Assembly (NCBI RefSeq): GCF_008973825.1
Contig: NZ_WCHR01000016.1
Span: 248,001-312,000, forward strand
Direction of reading: 5' to 3'
DNA length: 64,000 nt
Source: Gemmobacter serpentinus
GTDB taxonomy: Bacteria; Pseudomonadota; Alphaproteobacteria; Rhodobacterales; Rhodobacteraceae
Positions 1-8,913 of this stretch are shown here, in pieces (positions within the stretch are counted from its first letter, which is position 1; every line of letters begins with the position of its first letter). Position numbers and translations under genes: made by a program. Under the pieces are notes generated by a model, which was given only the letters and a program-made list of their open reading frames with translations, ran no database searches and was not told the origin of the DNA.

Positions 1-10
1 TCCCGGGCGG

Positions 11-1000
11 TTATCTGATGAAACGATGGGCCAGCATGGCGAGGATGATGATTACCCCCTGCACGGCGGCGACGAGGTATTCGGAGACGAAGTTGGACAT
101 CACCATGAGGTTGGCGATGACCTCGAGGATCAGGGCACCCGCAACGGTCCCCCAGATCCGGGCCTTGCCGCCGCGCAACAAGGTGCCGCCGATGACGACT
201 GCGGTGATGACTTGAAGTTCCCACAGGGCTCCGGTGGTGGGTGTCGCCGCGCCGAGGCGGGGGATGTAGCAGATGGCGGCGATGGCCACGCAAAGCCCTT
301 GGATCACATAGGCCAGCGTTCGCACCCAAGCGACAGAGACCCCGGAGAACCGCGCGACGTCGGAGTTCGATCCCGCTGCCATGCAGCGCCGACCGTATTT
401 GGTGCGATAGAGGATGAATGCGCCGGCCAGCACCACGATCAGGGTGATGACAACAGGTAGCGGCACACCGAACAGATTGCCGAAATAGACCGGACGGTAG
501 GGGTCGCGCAGCTCGCGCGCGATGGGGATGGAGCCCCCATCCGACAGCCAGGTGATCAGCGCACGGAAGATGCCCATCGTGCCGAGCGTGACGATAAAGG
601 GCTCTATCTTGCCCAAGGTCACGATCAACCCGTTCAAAAGCCCGCAAGCGGCACCGACGACAAGCCCGACAGCTGCACCCACAAGGATCGCATTGGCACC
701 CATCGATGGTTCCAGCCGGTTCATGGTCAGGATCATGATGCCGGTCACAAAGGCCATCATCGAGCCGACCGACAGGTCAAGGCAGCCTGAAGAGATCACG
801 AAGGTCGCGCCGACCGCGATGATCGCGATGAAGGCCGACCGCGTCACGACATTGGCGATATTGGTGCCCGAGACGAAGTTCGAATTGATCAGCGTGCCGA
901 TCACGATGACCAGCGCAAGCGCCAGAAACGGACCCATATCGGCCCAGCGGATGCGCCGCCCGGGCTCTGGCGTCGCGCGTGTGGACGTCGCACTTGTCAT
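11..1000 (-). CDS. CUT2-type sugar ABC transporter permease
   Basis: Inner-membrane permease of the ribose/xylose (RbsC-like) ABC family. The 329-residue protein has about eight to ten hydrophobic segments, the usual CUT2 length, and the family's ISSGCLDLSVGS stretch near residues 69-80. It starts directly after the stop of the ATPase gene (TAAATG junction), so the two are translationally linked. The operon continues past the left edge, where a periplasmic binding protein would be expected. The substrate cannot be read from the permease. The divergent dehydrogenase genes suggest a small polyol, sugar or hydroxy-acid-like compound, which is inference. Confidence 0.9.
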   Translation of the reverse strand: MTSATSTRATPEPGRRIRWADMGPFLALALVIVIGTLINSNFVSGTNIANVVTRSAFIAIIAVGATFVISSGCLDLSVGSMMAFVTGIMILTMNRLEPSMGANAILVGAAVGLVVGAACGLLNGLIVTLGKIEPFIVTLGTMGIFRALITWLSDGGSIPIARELRDPYRPVYFGNLFGVPLPVVITLIVVLAGAFILYRTKYGRRCMAAGSNSDVARFSGVSVAWVRTLAYVIQGLCVAIAAICYIPRLGAATPTTGALWELQVITAVVIGGTLLRGGKARIWGTVAGALILEVIANLMVMSNFVSEYLVAAVQGVIIILAMLAHRFIR

Positions 1001-2581
1001 TTATGGCTCCTCCTGCCTGGTTTGATTTGCGACGGTCTCGCGCTGATCGCCCGCCTCTGTGCTGGTTGCGGCAAAGACGACATTCTGTTCGGTGATCCGG
1101 TCGCCATGTAGTTCCGCGACGATGCGGCCCATGCGCATCACCAGAACGCGGTCCGAAAGTCCGACCAGCTCCGGCAGTTCGGAAGACACCACGATCACCG
1201 CTTTGCCCGCCCGCACGAGACTGTCGATAAAATCGTAGATCTGGCTCTTGTTGCCGATATCGATGCCGCGTGTCGGCTCATCGATGATGATGACCTGCGG
1301 GTCCACCAGCATGACCTTGGCGAGCAGCAGCTTCTGCTGGTTTCCACCAGACAGCTGCCCGGCCTCCAGCCCGAGGGAACGCACGCGAATGTCATATTCG
1401 GCCACGCTGCGTTCCAGCAGCGCCATCTCGTTGCGGGCCTTGGTGACGAAGCCCGGATGAACGTTATCGAGCGCCTGAAGGGTCAGGTTCCGGGCCATCG
1501 GCTCATCGAGCAAAAGCCCTTTTCCCTTACGGTCTTCGGTCAGATAGACCAGCCCCGCCGCCATCCAGTCGCGCACCGAACGGCGGGTGATGTCCTGACC
1601 CGCCATGGTGATCCGTCCCGCATGTGCGGGGCGCAGACCCATCAGCCCCTCGAACAGTTCGGTCCGACCAGACCCGATCATGCCGCCAATGCCCAGAACT
1701 TCGCCCGGGTGCAGGGTAAGGCCCGCATGGACCGCGCCGTGATCCACCTCCAGATCGCTGACCACCAGAATGGGGGCGGCTGTGACCGGCGGGCGTTTCG
1801 GCGGGTAAAGCATCTCCAGCTCGCGCCCGACCATCAGCTCGGCCATCTGGCGTTGGCTCAGATCGTGGCCAGCCCATGTGCCGATCATCCGCCCGTCGCG
1901 CAGCACCGTCACGCGATCGGCCAGCGCCTCGACCTCATCCAGCCGGTGCGAGATATAAAGCACCGCGACCCCGCGATCGCGCAGACCCCGCACCACATCC
2001 AGCAGGGCCGCCACCTCGTCATTGGCAAGAACGGCGGTTGGCTCGTCAAAGATCACGACCTTGCGGTCATCCAGCAGCGCCCGCGCGATCTGCACCAGTT
2101 GGCGCTGCGCCAGTGGCAGATCGGAAACCCGGTCACGCGGGCCACAATGCGCGCCGATCGAGGCCAGCACCTCGGTCGTGCGGGCGTCCATCCGGTGATC
2201 ATCCACGCCAAGCCAGCCACCCAGTTCACGCCCAAGGTATAGATTTTGCGCGACGGTCAGATCCGGGGCCAGCAAGATCTCCTGATGGACCAGCACAACG
2301 CCGGCCTCTTCGGCCGCGACCGCATCGGGGAAATCGACGCGTTGGCCCGCCATGCTCAGATGGCCCAGACTGGGCTGCACATGGGCGGATAGCAGCTTCA
2401 TCAGCGTCGACTTGCCTGCGCCATTCTCGCCGATGATGGCATGGACCTCGCCGGCAACGATATCGAGCGTGATGTCCGAGAGGACGGTAATCGGCCCATA
2501 GGCCTTTCCCAGCCCTTCGGCGCGGAGCGCGACCGGGGCGGCAGGGTCACCTGTCAAGGTTTTGGGAAGGGGCGCGGTCAT
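1001..2581 (-). CDS. CUT2-type sugar ABC transporter ATP-binding protein (two ATPase domains)
   Basis: A 526-residue tandem ATPase of the RbsA/XylG type that powers the neighbouring permease. The N-terminal domain has a canonical Walker A (GENGAGKST, residues 51-58). The second domain has the degenerate nucleotide loop (GMIGSGRTE, about residue 297) and an intact signature (LSGGNQQK), the standard CUT2 asymmetry. Its ATG overlaps the stop of the upstream GntR gene by 4 bases, so regulator, ATPase and permease form one operon. Confidence 0.93.
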   Translation of the reverse strand: MTAPLPKTLTGDPAAPVALRAEGLGKAYGPITVLSDITLDIVAGEVHAIIGENGAGKSTLMKLLSAHVQPSLGHLSMAGQRVDFPDAVAAEEAGVVLVHQEILLAPDLTVAQNLYLGRELGGWLGVDDHRMDARTTEVLASIGAHCGPRDRVSDLPLAQRQLVQIARALLDDRKVVIFDEPTAVLANDEVAALLDVVRGLRDRGVAVLYISHRLDEVEALADRVTVLRDGRMIGTWAGHDLSQRQMAELMVGRELEMLYPPKRPPVTAAPILVVSDLEVDHGAVHAGLTLHPGEVLGIGGMIGSGRTELFEGLMGLRPAHAGRITMAGQDITRRSVRDWMAAGLVYLTEDRKGKGLLLDEPMARNLTLQALDNVHPGFVTKARNEMALLERSVAEYDIRVRSLGLEAGQLSGGNQQKLLLAKVMLVDPQVIIIDEPTRGIDIGNKSQIYDFIDSLVRAGKAVIVVSSELPELVGLSDRVLVMRMGRIVAELHGDRITEQNVVFAATSTEAGDQRETVANQTRQEEP

Positions 2582-3264
2582 TCGAAGGCCGCGAGCAGGC
2601 GATCCCGCGATCGCTCGATATGAACCGCCATCGCTGCCCGCGCGGCGTCGGCATCGCCTGCGCGGAAGGCGGAAAGCAACGTTTCGTGTTCGCCAAGCGC
2701 CTCTTGGGTGACGCGGGTGTGAAACATCAGGCGGAAGATGTGCAGATGGATGTGCTGATCGGCCAGCGCGTGACGGATCACCTCATTTCCGGCGATGCGA
2801 ACGATTTCGTCGTGGAAATGTGCATCTGTCCGGGCAAAGCGGGAATAGCGGCTGTTGCGATCCATCGGCGGTTCGCCATGGCCCATATCTGCGGCGGCCT
2901 CTTCCAGCACCGCCAGCAGTTCCGGTGTCAGATTGCGGGTGGCAATGGCGGCCGCCTCGGGCTCCAGCAGCAGCCGAAAAGCATAGAGGTCATCGAATTG
3001 CTTGCGCGTCAGCTGCGGGGCCGCTGAATATCCGATCAGATGCGCCTTCCGCACCAGGCCCTCGCGCTCCAGCCGGCTCATGGCTTCGCGGACGGGGGTC
3101 TGGGAGACGCCCATGTCGCGCGCCAAGGCGTCGATGGTGATGCGGGCACCCGGCGGGATCTCCAGCGACATCAGCCGTTCATAGATTCCGTCATAGACGC
3201 CATCCACGATGCTGGAAGGGCGGATACCGGCAGTCTTCTCAGACCGTTCCGCTGTTGCCGCCAT
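2578..3264 (-). CDS. GntR-family (FCD domain) transcriptional regulator
   Basis: A 228-residue regulator with an N-terminal winged helix-turn-helix (about residues 43-72, with VSQTPVREAMSRLEREGL) and a C-terminal all-helical FCD ligand domain. The start at 3264 was chosen because a strong AGGAGAGG ribosome site lies just upstream; in-frame starts at 3285 and 3303 lack one. It is the first gene of the sugar transporter operon and faces the alcohol dehydrogenase gene across a region holding a duplicated palindrome (3314-3359). It therefore probably represses itself, the transporter and possibly the divergent catabolic genes until the substrate binds. Confidence 0.9.
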   Translation of the reverse strand: MAATAERSEKTAGIRPSSIVDGVYDGIYERLMSLEIPPGARITIDALARDMGVSQTPVREAMSRLEREGLVRKAHLIGYSAAPQLTRKQFDDLYAFRLLLEPEAAAIATRNLTPELLAVLEEAAADMGHGEPPMDRNSRYSRFARTDAHFHDEIVRIAGNEVIRHALADQHIHLHIFRLMFHTRVTQEALGEHETLLSAFRAGDADAARAAMAVHIERSRDRLLAAFE

Positions 3265-3313
3265 GGACCTCTCCTCCCCGATCATTCGACTTGACACAGG
3301 CAAAACTCATACC

Positions 3314-3359
3314 GATAGGATATCGTATGTCAAACACTATATCCTATAGGATACGATAT
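3314..3359. promoter_or_regulatory. Duplicated GntR operator in the divergent promoter region
   Basis: A perfect 14-bp palindrome, TATCCTATAGGATA, lies at 3340-3353. The core ATAGGATA occurs again at 3315-3322, 31 bp away or about three helical turns. ATATCGTAT (3320-3328) and ATACGATAT (3351-3359) form inverted arms. This is the only AT-rich stretch between the divergent GntR and dehydrogenase genes and suits binding by two dimers. The rest of the gene-free stretch 3265-3649 shows no convincing gene; the frame of the downstream dehydrogenase stays open back to 3545 but without a ribosome site. Confidence 0.7.
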
Positions 3360-3649
3360 TTTGAAACCGAGATCGGCGCGCCCTTCTGTCAGAACCTTGC
3401 AGGATCGACTGCAAAGTAAAGCAATAACAACAGCTTGCGGCATCCTAGCGGAATGGCGGTGGCAAGGCCGAATGATCGCGTGGACGACGCCCAGTCGTTC
3501 CAGCTGGGCAGAGATTGCCCTGAAGGGCCGACACGCAACGAAAGGTGGATGGTATGTTCATACGGATGCCGTGCAGCGAACCGCCTGACTTGGCACAGAC
3601 AGAACGCGCGGCGCATCGCGCCGCAGAGGGAACAGGGAAGGGACGAGGG

Positions 3650-4849
3650 ATGGAGCAGTTTGGAACGATCAGGGCCCCACAGGAATTGGTCTTCGGCACC
3701 GGCCAGCGGGCGGCGATTGGGCGAATTGCAGCACGGCTGGGCAAGCGCGCGCTGATCGTGACGGATGCGCGGCTGGCGGCGGATGCGCAGTTTGGCGATA
3801 TGGTGGCTCGAATTAAAGTCGCCGGGCTTGAAACCCGGATCGAGCCCGGGACGCTGCCCGATGTGCCGGTCGAGTCGGCGATTGCCGCCGCTGCGGCTGC
3901 CGGTGATTTTGCCCCTGATCTGGTGATCGGTATCGGTGGCGGTTCCTGCCTTGATATGGCGAAATGCCTGGCCTTGCTGCTGACCCATGGCGGCAGGCCA
4001 CAGGATTATTATGGCGAATATCTGGTGCCCGGCCCGGTCATGCCGTTGATCGCGGTCCCGACCACGGCCGGCACCGGGTCTGAGGTCACGCCGGTTGCAG
4101 TGCTGTCCGACAGTGCGCGCAGCCTGAAGGTGGGGATATCATCGCCCAGGTTGATCCCGACGGCGGCCATCTGTGATCCCGATCTGACGATGACTTGCCC
4201 CCCCGGCCTGACCGCCATTGCAGGTGCCGATGCACTGACCCATGCGCTTGAGGCCTTTACGGCCATCCGTCGCGACCCTGTGCCGGGGCTGGCGCAGGAC
4301 CGGGTTTTTGTCGGCAAGAACGCCCTGTCCGACCATTTCGCGTTGCAGGCAATTTCATTGCTTTGGCAGGGATTGGAGACGGCCTGCACCGACGGCAACA
4401 ATGCCGAGGCACGCGCCCGGGTGATGATGGGGGCCACGCTTGCCGGGCTGGCCTTTGGCGTTGCCGGAACCGCTGCCGCCCATGCGATCCAGTATCCGGT
4501 CGGCGCGCTGACACATACCGCACATGGCGCAGGTGTTGCTTGTATGATGCCCTATGTGATGGCCTGGAACGCCCCTGTCATCGCCTCAGAGCTGGACCAG
4601 ATCGCTGGCGTGACGGGCTTGGCCAGCGGCGCCGCGGTGATCCCGGCCATCGCGGCGCTGTTCGCCCGGATCGGCATCCCCGTCACGCTGCGTGACCTTG
4701 GCCTGACGGAAGACCGTATCGACGAGGTGGCCGAGCAAAGCATCGGTATCGCCCGGTTGATCCAGAACAACCCCCGCCCACTGCCGCTTGAGGATATGCG
4801 CCGCCTGATCGGTGCCGCGTTCACCGGCGATCTTGCTGCGCTTGCCTGA
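3650..4849 (+). CDS. Iron-containing alcohol dehydrogenase (group III)
   Basis: NAD(P)-dependent oxidation of an alcohol to an aldehyde or ketone. The 399-residue protein has the nucleotide motif GIGGGSCLD (about 94-102), the conserved TTAGTGSEVT (138-147) and candidate metal ligands D194, H198, H278 and H292 with the family's 14-residue spacing between the last two. The start at 3650 follows a GGGACGAGGG ribosome site; the frame is open further upstream but the earlier ATG has no support. The next gene, an aldehyde dehydrogenase, begins 16 bases after the stop, so product and substrate are probably coupled. 4-hydroxybutyrate is a reasonable but unproven substrate. Confidence 0.92.
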   Translation: MEQFGTIRAPQELVFGTGQRAAIGRIAARLGKRALIVTDARLAADAQFGDMVARIKVAGLETRIEPGTLPDVPVESAIAAAAAAGDFAPDLVIGIGGGSCLDMAKCLALLLTHGGRPQDYYGEYLVPGPVMPLIAVPTTAGTGSEVTPVAVLSDSARSLKVGISSPRLIPTAAICDPDLTMTCPPGLTAIAGADALTHALEAFTAIRRDPVPGLAQDRVFVGKNALSDHFALQAISLLWQGLETACTDGNNAEARARVMMGATLAGLAFGVAGTAAAHAIQYPVGALTHTAHGAGVACMMPYVMAWNAPVIASELDQIAGVTGLASGAAVIPAIAALFARIGIPVTLRDLGLTEDRIDEVAEQSIGIARLIQNNPRPLPLEDMRRLIGAAFTGDLAALA

Positions 4850-4865
4850 CACAAGGATTCTGACC

Positions 4866-6317
4866 ATGATACCGACCGGCTATGCCGACCCCGCCCTTCA
4901 CGCCCACGGGCTTTTCATCAATGGCCAATGGATTGGCGGCTCTGGCATCCCCGTCATCAACCCCTCGACCGGGTCGGTGCTGGCCGAGGTGCCGGATGCT
5001 TCTGTCGCGGATGCCATGGCCGCGGTCGAGGCTGCCCATGCCGCTGCCGCCAACTGGCGCAAGACCCCCGCCCGCCAGCGGGCCGAGATCTTGCGTCGCT
5101 GGTTCGTGCTGATGACAGATCATGCCGAAGAACTTGCGACGCTGATTGCCTTGGAAAATGGCAAGGCGTTGCCGGATGCGCGGGGGGAGGTCAGCTATGC
5201 GGCGGAATTCTTCCGCTGGTATGCCGAAGAGGCGGTGCGCATCCCGGGCGAGTTCCGTCCGACACCGTCAGGTTCACACAAGATCCTTGTGGATCATGAG
5301 CCAATTGGGGTTTCGGTGCTCATCACGCCGTGGAACTTTCCTGCCGCGATGGCCACCCGCAAGATCGGCCCCGCCCTGGCGGCTGGGTGCACCGTGATCC
5401 TCAAGCCCGCGTCCGAGACGCCGCTGACCGCCTATGCCATGGCGCGACTTGGGGCCGAGGCGGGGGTTCCTGCGGGTGTGGTCAATGTGCTGACCACCCG
5501 CCAGCCTGGCCAGGTGACCAATGCAATGCTGGCCGATCCGCGCGTGCGCAAACTTTCCTTCACCGGCTCGACGGGCGTTGGGCGTGGGCTTCTGGCCGAA
5601 GCCGCGAAGACTGTCGTCTCCTGTTCGATGGAATTGGGCGGAAATGCGCCTTTCGTGGTGATGGATGACGCCGATCTGAATGCTGCACTTGATGGCGCGA
5701 TGGTCGCAAAGATGCGCAATGCCGGTGAGGCCTGCACGGCCGCGAACCGCTTCTATGTGCAGGCGGGCATCCATGACGCCTTCGTCAAGGGGCTGACCGA
5801 ACGCATGGCTGCGCTGAAGATCGGTTCGGGCTATGAGGCGGGCGTGCAATGTGGCCCGATGATCACCGCGAAAGCCGTCTCCAAGATCGACGCACTGGTC
5901 ACGGACGCAATCAAGCGCGGTGCCCGCGCCACAACCGGCGGCGCACCCCTGGAACGCGAGGGCTTTTTCTACCCGCCGACGGTGCTTGAACATGTCGATC
6001 CGGCGGCGGATATCGCCCATGACGAGATCTTCGGCCCGGTCGCTCCGATCTATCGGTTCGAGACCGAGGAAGAGGCGATCCGCATGGCCAATGATACCGA
6101 ATATGGCCTTGCGGCCTATGTCTATTCGCGCGACCTTTCCCGCGCGATGCGGGTCGCGGGCGGGATCGAGACGGGCATGGTGGGGATCAACCGCGGATTG
6201 ATGTCGGACCCCGCCGCGCCTTTCGGCGGCGTCAAGCAAAGCGGCCTTGGTCGCGAGGGTGGTGTTCACGGTATTCTGGAGTTCACCGAGCCGAAATACT
6301 ACGCCGTCGAACTCTGA
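4866..6317 (+). CDS. NAD(P)-dependent aldehyde dehydrogenase, succinate-semialdehyde dehydrogenase type
   Basis: Oxidises an aldehyde to the acid. The 483-residue protein is full length for the GabD/SSADH class. It shows the NAD-binding TPWNFPAAM (N157), the general base in MELGGNAPF (E256) and the catalytic cysteine in NAGEACTAANR (C290). The start at 4866 (MIPTGY) is preferred over an earlier in-frame ATG inside the upstream gene. The partner dehydrogenase immediately upstream would supply the aldehyde. A 4-hydroxybutyrate to succinate semialdehyde to succinate route fits the pair, but other semialdehydes are possible. Confidence 0.93.
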   Translation: MIPTGYADPALHAHGLFINGQWIGGSGIPVINPSTGSVLAEVPDASVADAMAAVEAAHAAAANWRKTPARQRAEILRRWFVLMTDHAEELATLIALENGKALPDARGEVSYAAEFFRWYAEEAVRIPGEFRPTPSGSHKILVDHEPIGVSVLITPWNFPAAMATRKIGPALAAGCTVILKPASETPLTAYAMARLGAEAGVPAGVVNVLTTRQPGQVTNAMLADPRVRKLSFTGSTGVGRGLLAEAAKTVVSCSMELGGNAPFVVMDDADLNAALDGAMVAKMRNAGEACTAANRFYVQAGIHDAFVKGLTERMAALKIGSGYEAGVQCGPMITAKAVSKIDALVTDAIKRGARATTGGAPLEREGFFYPPTVLEHVDPAADIAHDEIFGPVAPIYRFETEEEAIRMANDTEYGLAAYVYSRDLSRAMRVAGGIETGMVGINRGLMSDPAAPFGGVKQSGLGREGGVHGILEFTEPKYYAVEL

Positions 6318-6344
6318 ACCGGCGTTTTCAAAGGGGGGCGGGCC

Positions 6345-7169
6345 ATGACCGATCTTTATTACAACCGGGCCTTCATCCCCGATTTTGATGCCATCATGGC
6401 TGAAACCGCTGCCCGCAGCCGTGCCTTTGTCAAAGGGCGCGATCTGCGGGCGGACATTGCCTATGGTCCGACGCCGCGGCAGACCTATGACCTGATCTTG
6501 CCGGACCGCCCAAGGCAAGGCGCGCCGATCCATATGTTCATCCATGGCGGTTATTGGCGGGCGGGCGAAAAGGATGTGCATCACCTTGTCGCCGCCCCGG
6601 TTCTGGCCGCAGGCGGCATCGCGGCAATCGTCACCTATGATTTGATGCCTGCGACCAGACTGGGCGCGATTGTGGCCCAACTGCGCCGCGCGGCGCTGCA
6701 GATTCAGGCGCAGGCGGCTGCCTTCGGTGCGGATCCGGCGCGTTTTACCGCGTCGGGCCATTCGGCGGGGGCCCATCTTGCCAGCTTGCTTGCGGCCCGG
6801 GCCCGGGGCGATCTCCAGCCCCCCTCCTTGCCGGATTTGCGCGGCCTGCTGCTGGCCAGCGGGATCTATGACCTTGGCGGCATTCCCGGCAGCTTCCTGA
6901 AAAACGAGGCGGCAATGACCACAGAAGAAGCCGCCCTCTGGGCACCGCGCGACGCTGTGCATCGGCCTGACCTGCCCCGCATTCTGACCCGTGGCGAGGC
7001 CGAGACCGCCCCTTTTCACGATCAGGCCCATGAATTGGCCAGCCTGCTGCCAGCCCCATGCGTGCTGCGGGTGGAACCCGGCCTGAACCATCTGAGCCTT
7101 GTTCTGGATCTTGCTGATCCCATGCGCCCGCTTGGTGCCGCGCTGGCCGATCTTGTCGCCAACAGCTAG
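6345..7169 (+). CDS. Alpha/beta hydrolase, arylformamidase-like
   Basis: A 274-residue serine hydrolase. The oxyanion-hole motif HGGYW is at residues 67-71, the nucleophile elbow GHSAG at 138-142 (S140), and a C-terminal GLNH supplies the likely catalytic histidine. This arrangement is seen in kynurenine-formamidase-like and carboxylesterase-like enzymes. It lies 27 bases after the aldehyde dehydrogenase, in the same direction and presumably in the same transcript. No other tryptophan-catabolic gene is present, so an ester, lactone or amide that yields the dehydrogenase substrate is as likely as N-formylkynurenine. Confidence 0.85.
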   Translation: MTDLYYNRAFIPDFDAIMAETAARSRAFVKGRDLRADIAYGPTPRQTYDLILPDRPRQGAPIHMFIHGGYWRAGEKDVHHLVAAPVLAAGGIAAIVTYDLMPATRLGAIVAQLRRAALQIQAQAAAFGADPARFTASGHSAGAHLASLLAARARGDLQPPSLPDLRGLLLASGIYDLGGIPGSFLKNEAAMTTEEAALWAPRDAVHRPDLPRILTRGEAETAPFHDQAHELASLLPAPCVLRVEPGLNHLSLVLDLADPMRPLGAALADLVANS

Positions 7170-7708
7170 ATGTTCAGGTCCGGCAGCGGGGTGGACCGTG
7201 CGGGACCCGGCGCTGACATTCAGGGTTTTCCGATGTCTTAACAGGGCATGAGGCGCATGAAACTTGGCCCGTTAACGAGAATTCGTGCCGCCGTTTGACG
7301 CACCAGATATGCCCCGACGGGGATCACGGCACGGCTCATGGCCGCGTTTGCTGTGGCTGCCGGGGGTCTCATACTTGCCCGCGTGGCCCGACCCATGGTC
7401 GAGGGCGGGTTGGGTTTGGCCGATTGCGACACGTCCCCTGCGACGACCAGAAGGCGTTGCCGCCATGGTGCAACTTTTGGGGTCCATGGGCCTCAAAGCC
7501 CCGTCTCACCGCGCGCATCGCCATAATGCGCATTTCGGGGGATGAGAGCCCACATGGGTTTCGCGGAAATTCTTCTGCCATCCCGGCATGGCACAGCAAA
7601 AATGGTCCTTAATGGCCGATTGTCGATCATCGATCATTGACTCAAGATTACAGTTCCATGACGTATGGCCGAACGATCAAAAGCCGCTGTCATGCCGAGA
7701 CTTGCAAG
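7170..7708. other. Gene-free stretch with a tandem CGATCAT element
   Basis: About 540 bases between the hydrolase and the amidohydrolase operon. Several short open frames exist, but none has a ribosome site or a recognisable product. Near its right end, two abutting copies of CGATCAT (7624-7637), with TGTCGATCATCGATCATTGA around them, stand out. They lie about 70 bases before the amidohydrolase start and could be an operator for that operon's GntR protein. No tRNA, intrinsic terminator or mobile-element end was recognised. Confidence 0.4.
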
Positions 7709-8896
7709 ATGAACGACCGACCCAACGACCCCGCTACCCTGATCGAACACCTTGTGCGTGAGGTGGAGCCGCGGTTGATCGAGATCCGCCGGGATCTGCA
7801 CGCCCATCCCGAAGTGGGGTTTGAGACGGTGCGCACCGCCGGGATCGTTGCGAATGAGCTGACCGCAATGGGCCTGCAGCCGCAGACCGGCGTCGGCCGC
7901 ACCGGCGTTGTGGCGGAAATCAAGGGCGGGCGGCCCGGTCCCTGTCTGATCCTGCGCGCCGATATGGATGCCCTGCCCATCCATGAGGAAACCGGCCTGC
8001 CCTTTGCGTCGACCATTGCGGGCAAGATGCACGCCTGTGGCCATGACCTGCATACATCGGCCCTGCTGGGCGCGGCCGGTGCGTTGGTGCAGATCGCGCC
8101 GCAGCTGGCGGGCACGGTGCGGCTGATCTTCCAACCCGCAGAAGAAACGCAGGAAAGCGGGGCTGCCGCCATGGTTGCCGATGGGGCGGCGGATGGGGTG
8201 GACATGGCCATCGCCTTTCACAACCGTCCCGAACATCCCGCAGGTGCGATTTCGCTGAACCGGGGGGCCAGCACCGCCTCCAGTGATGAATTCAAGGTGG
8301 TGGTGCATGGCAAATCCGGCCATGCCGCCCGCCCCCATGCCGCCATAGACCCGATCGTCGCAGCGGCGCATATGATCACCCAATTGCAAACCGTCATCTC
8401 GCGCGAGATGGACCCGTCGCTCTCGGCCGTGTTGACGGTGGGTCATATCGCGGGCGGTGCCACGCAGAACATCATCCCTGACACCTGCATGTTCGAGGGC
8501 ACGGTGCGCTGCCGCTCGCCGCAGTCGCGCGATCTGGCCGAGGCCTCGTTCCGCCGGATCTGTGAGGGCGCGGCCCTGGCGCTGAACGTCCGGGCCGAGG
8601 TGGAATATGTGCGTGGCGCGCCGCCCCTGATGAATGACGATGCCATGATCGACCGCACCGCCGCGGCGCTTGGTCTGCAATTCGGGGTGCCGGTTCAGGT
8701 CGAACCCGGCAGCACCTTTGGGGCCGAGGATTTCTCCTATTTCTCGGAACGCATTCCTTCGGTCCAGATCTTCATTGGCTCGGGCCAGCCGGGCCGCGAT
8801 GACCGCGTCCACAATTCCGATTACCAGCCCGATGAAGCCTGTATCGCGCAAAGCGCCATTGCCCTGACCCGCATGGCCGTTGAACTCCTGTCCTGA
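7709..8896 (+). CDS. M20-family amidohydrolase (hippurate hydrolase / N-acyl-amino-acid deacylase type)
   Basis: A cytoplasmic metallo-amidohydrolase that would release the amino acid from an N-acyl conjugate. The 395-residue protein has RADMDALP (D87), the metal-binding HACGHDLHT (C110, H112) and the QPAEE motif (E145/E146), in family order and spacing. The start MNDRPN at 7709 is chosen because the RRDLHAHPE region then sits at the usual distance from the N terminus; in-frame upstream codons are possible. It is the first gene of a run with an amino acid ABC transporter, which points to imported acyl-amino-acid-like substrates. Confidence 0.92.
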   Translation: MNDRPNDPATLIEHLVREVEPRLIEIRRDLHAHPEVGFETVRTAGIVANELTAMGLQPQTGVGRTGVVAEIKGGRPGPCLILRADMDALPIHEETGLPFASTIAGKMHACGHDLHTSALLGAAGALVQIAPQLAGTVRLIFQPAEETQESGAAAMVADGAADGVDMAIAFHNRPEHPAGAISLNRGASTASSDEFKVVVHGKSGHAARPHAAIDPIVAAAHMITQLQTVISREMDPSLSAVLTVGHIAGGATQNIIPDTCMFEGTVRCRSPQSRDLAEASFRRICEGAALALNVRAEVEYVRGAPPLMNDDAMIDRTAAALGLQFGVPVQVEPGSTFGAEDFSYFSERIPSVQIFIGSGQPGRDDRVHNSDYQPDEACIAQSAIALTRMAVELLS

Positions 8897-8913
8897 CGAA
8901 ACCGAGGATCACC

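Noticed and set aside
5274-7091. A 605-codon open frame on the minus strand
   Set aside because: It lies wholly antisense to the aldehyde dehydrogenase and hydrolase genes, both with clear motifs. Its product is rich in H, R, G and Q without any domain, as expected for a shadow frame in GC-rich DNA.
7285-7612. Overlapping short plus-strand frames in the 540-base gap, considered as a small gene
   Set aside because: Three frames are open over the same stretch, none has a ribosome site, and the products (proline-, histidine- and arginine-rich) look like random GC-rich translation.
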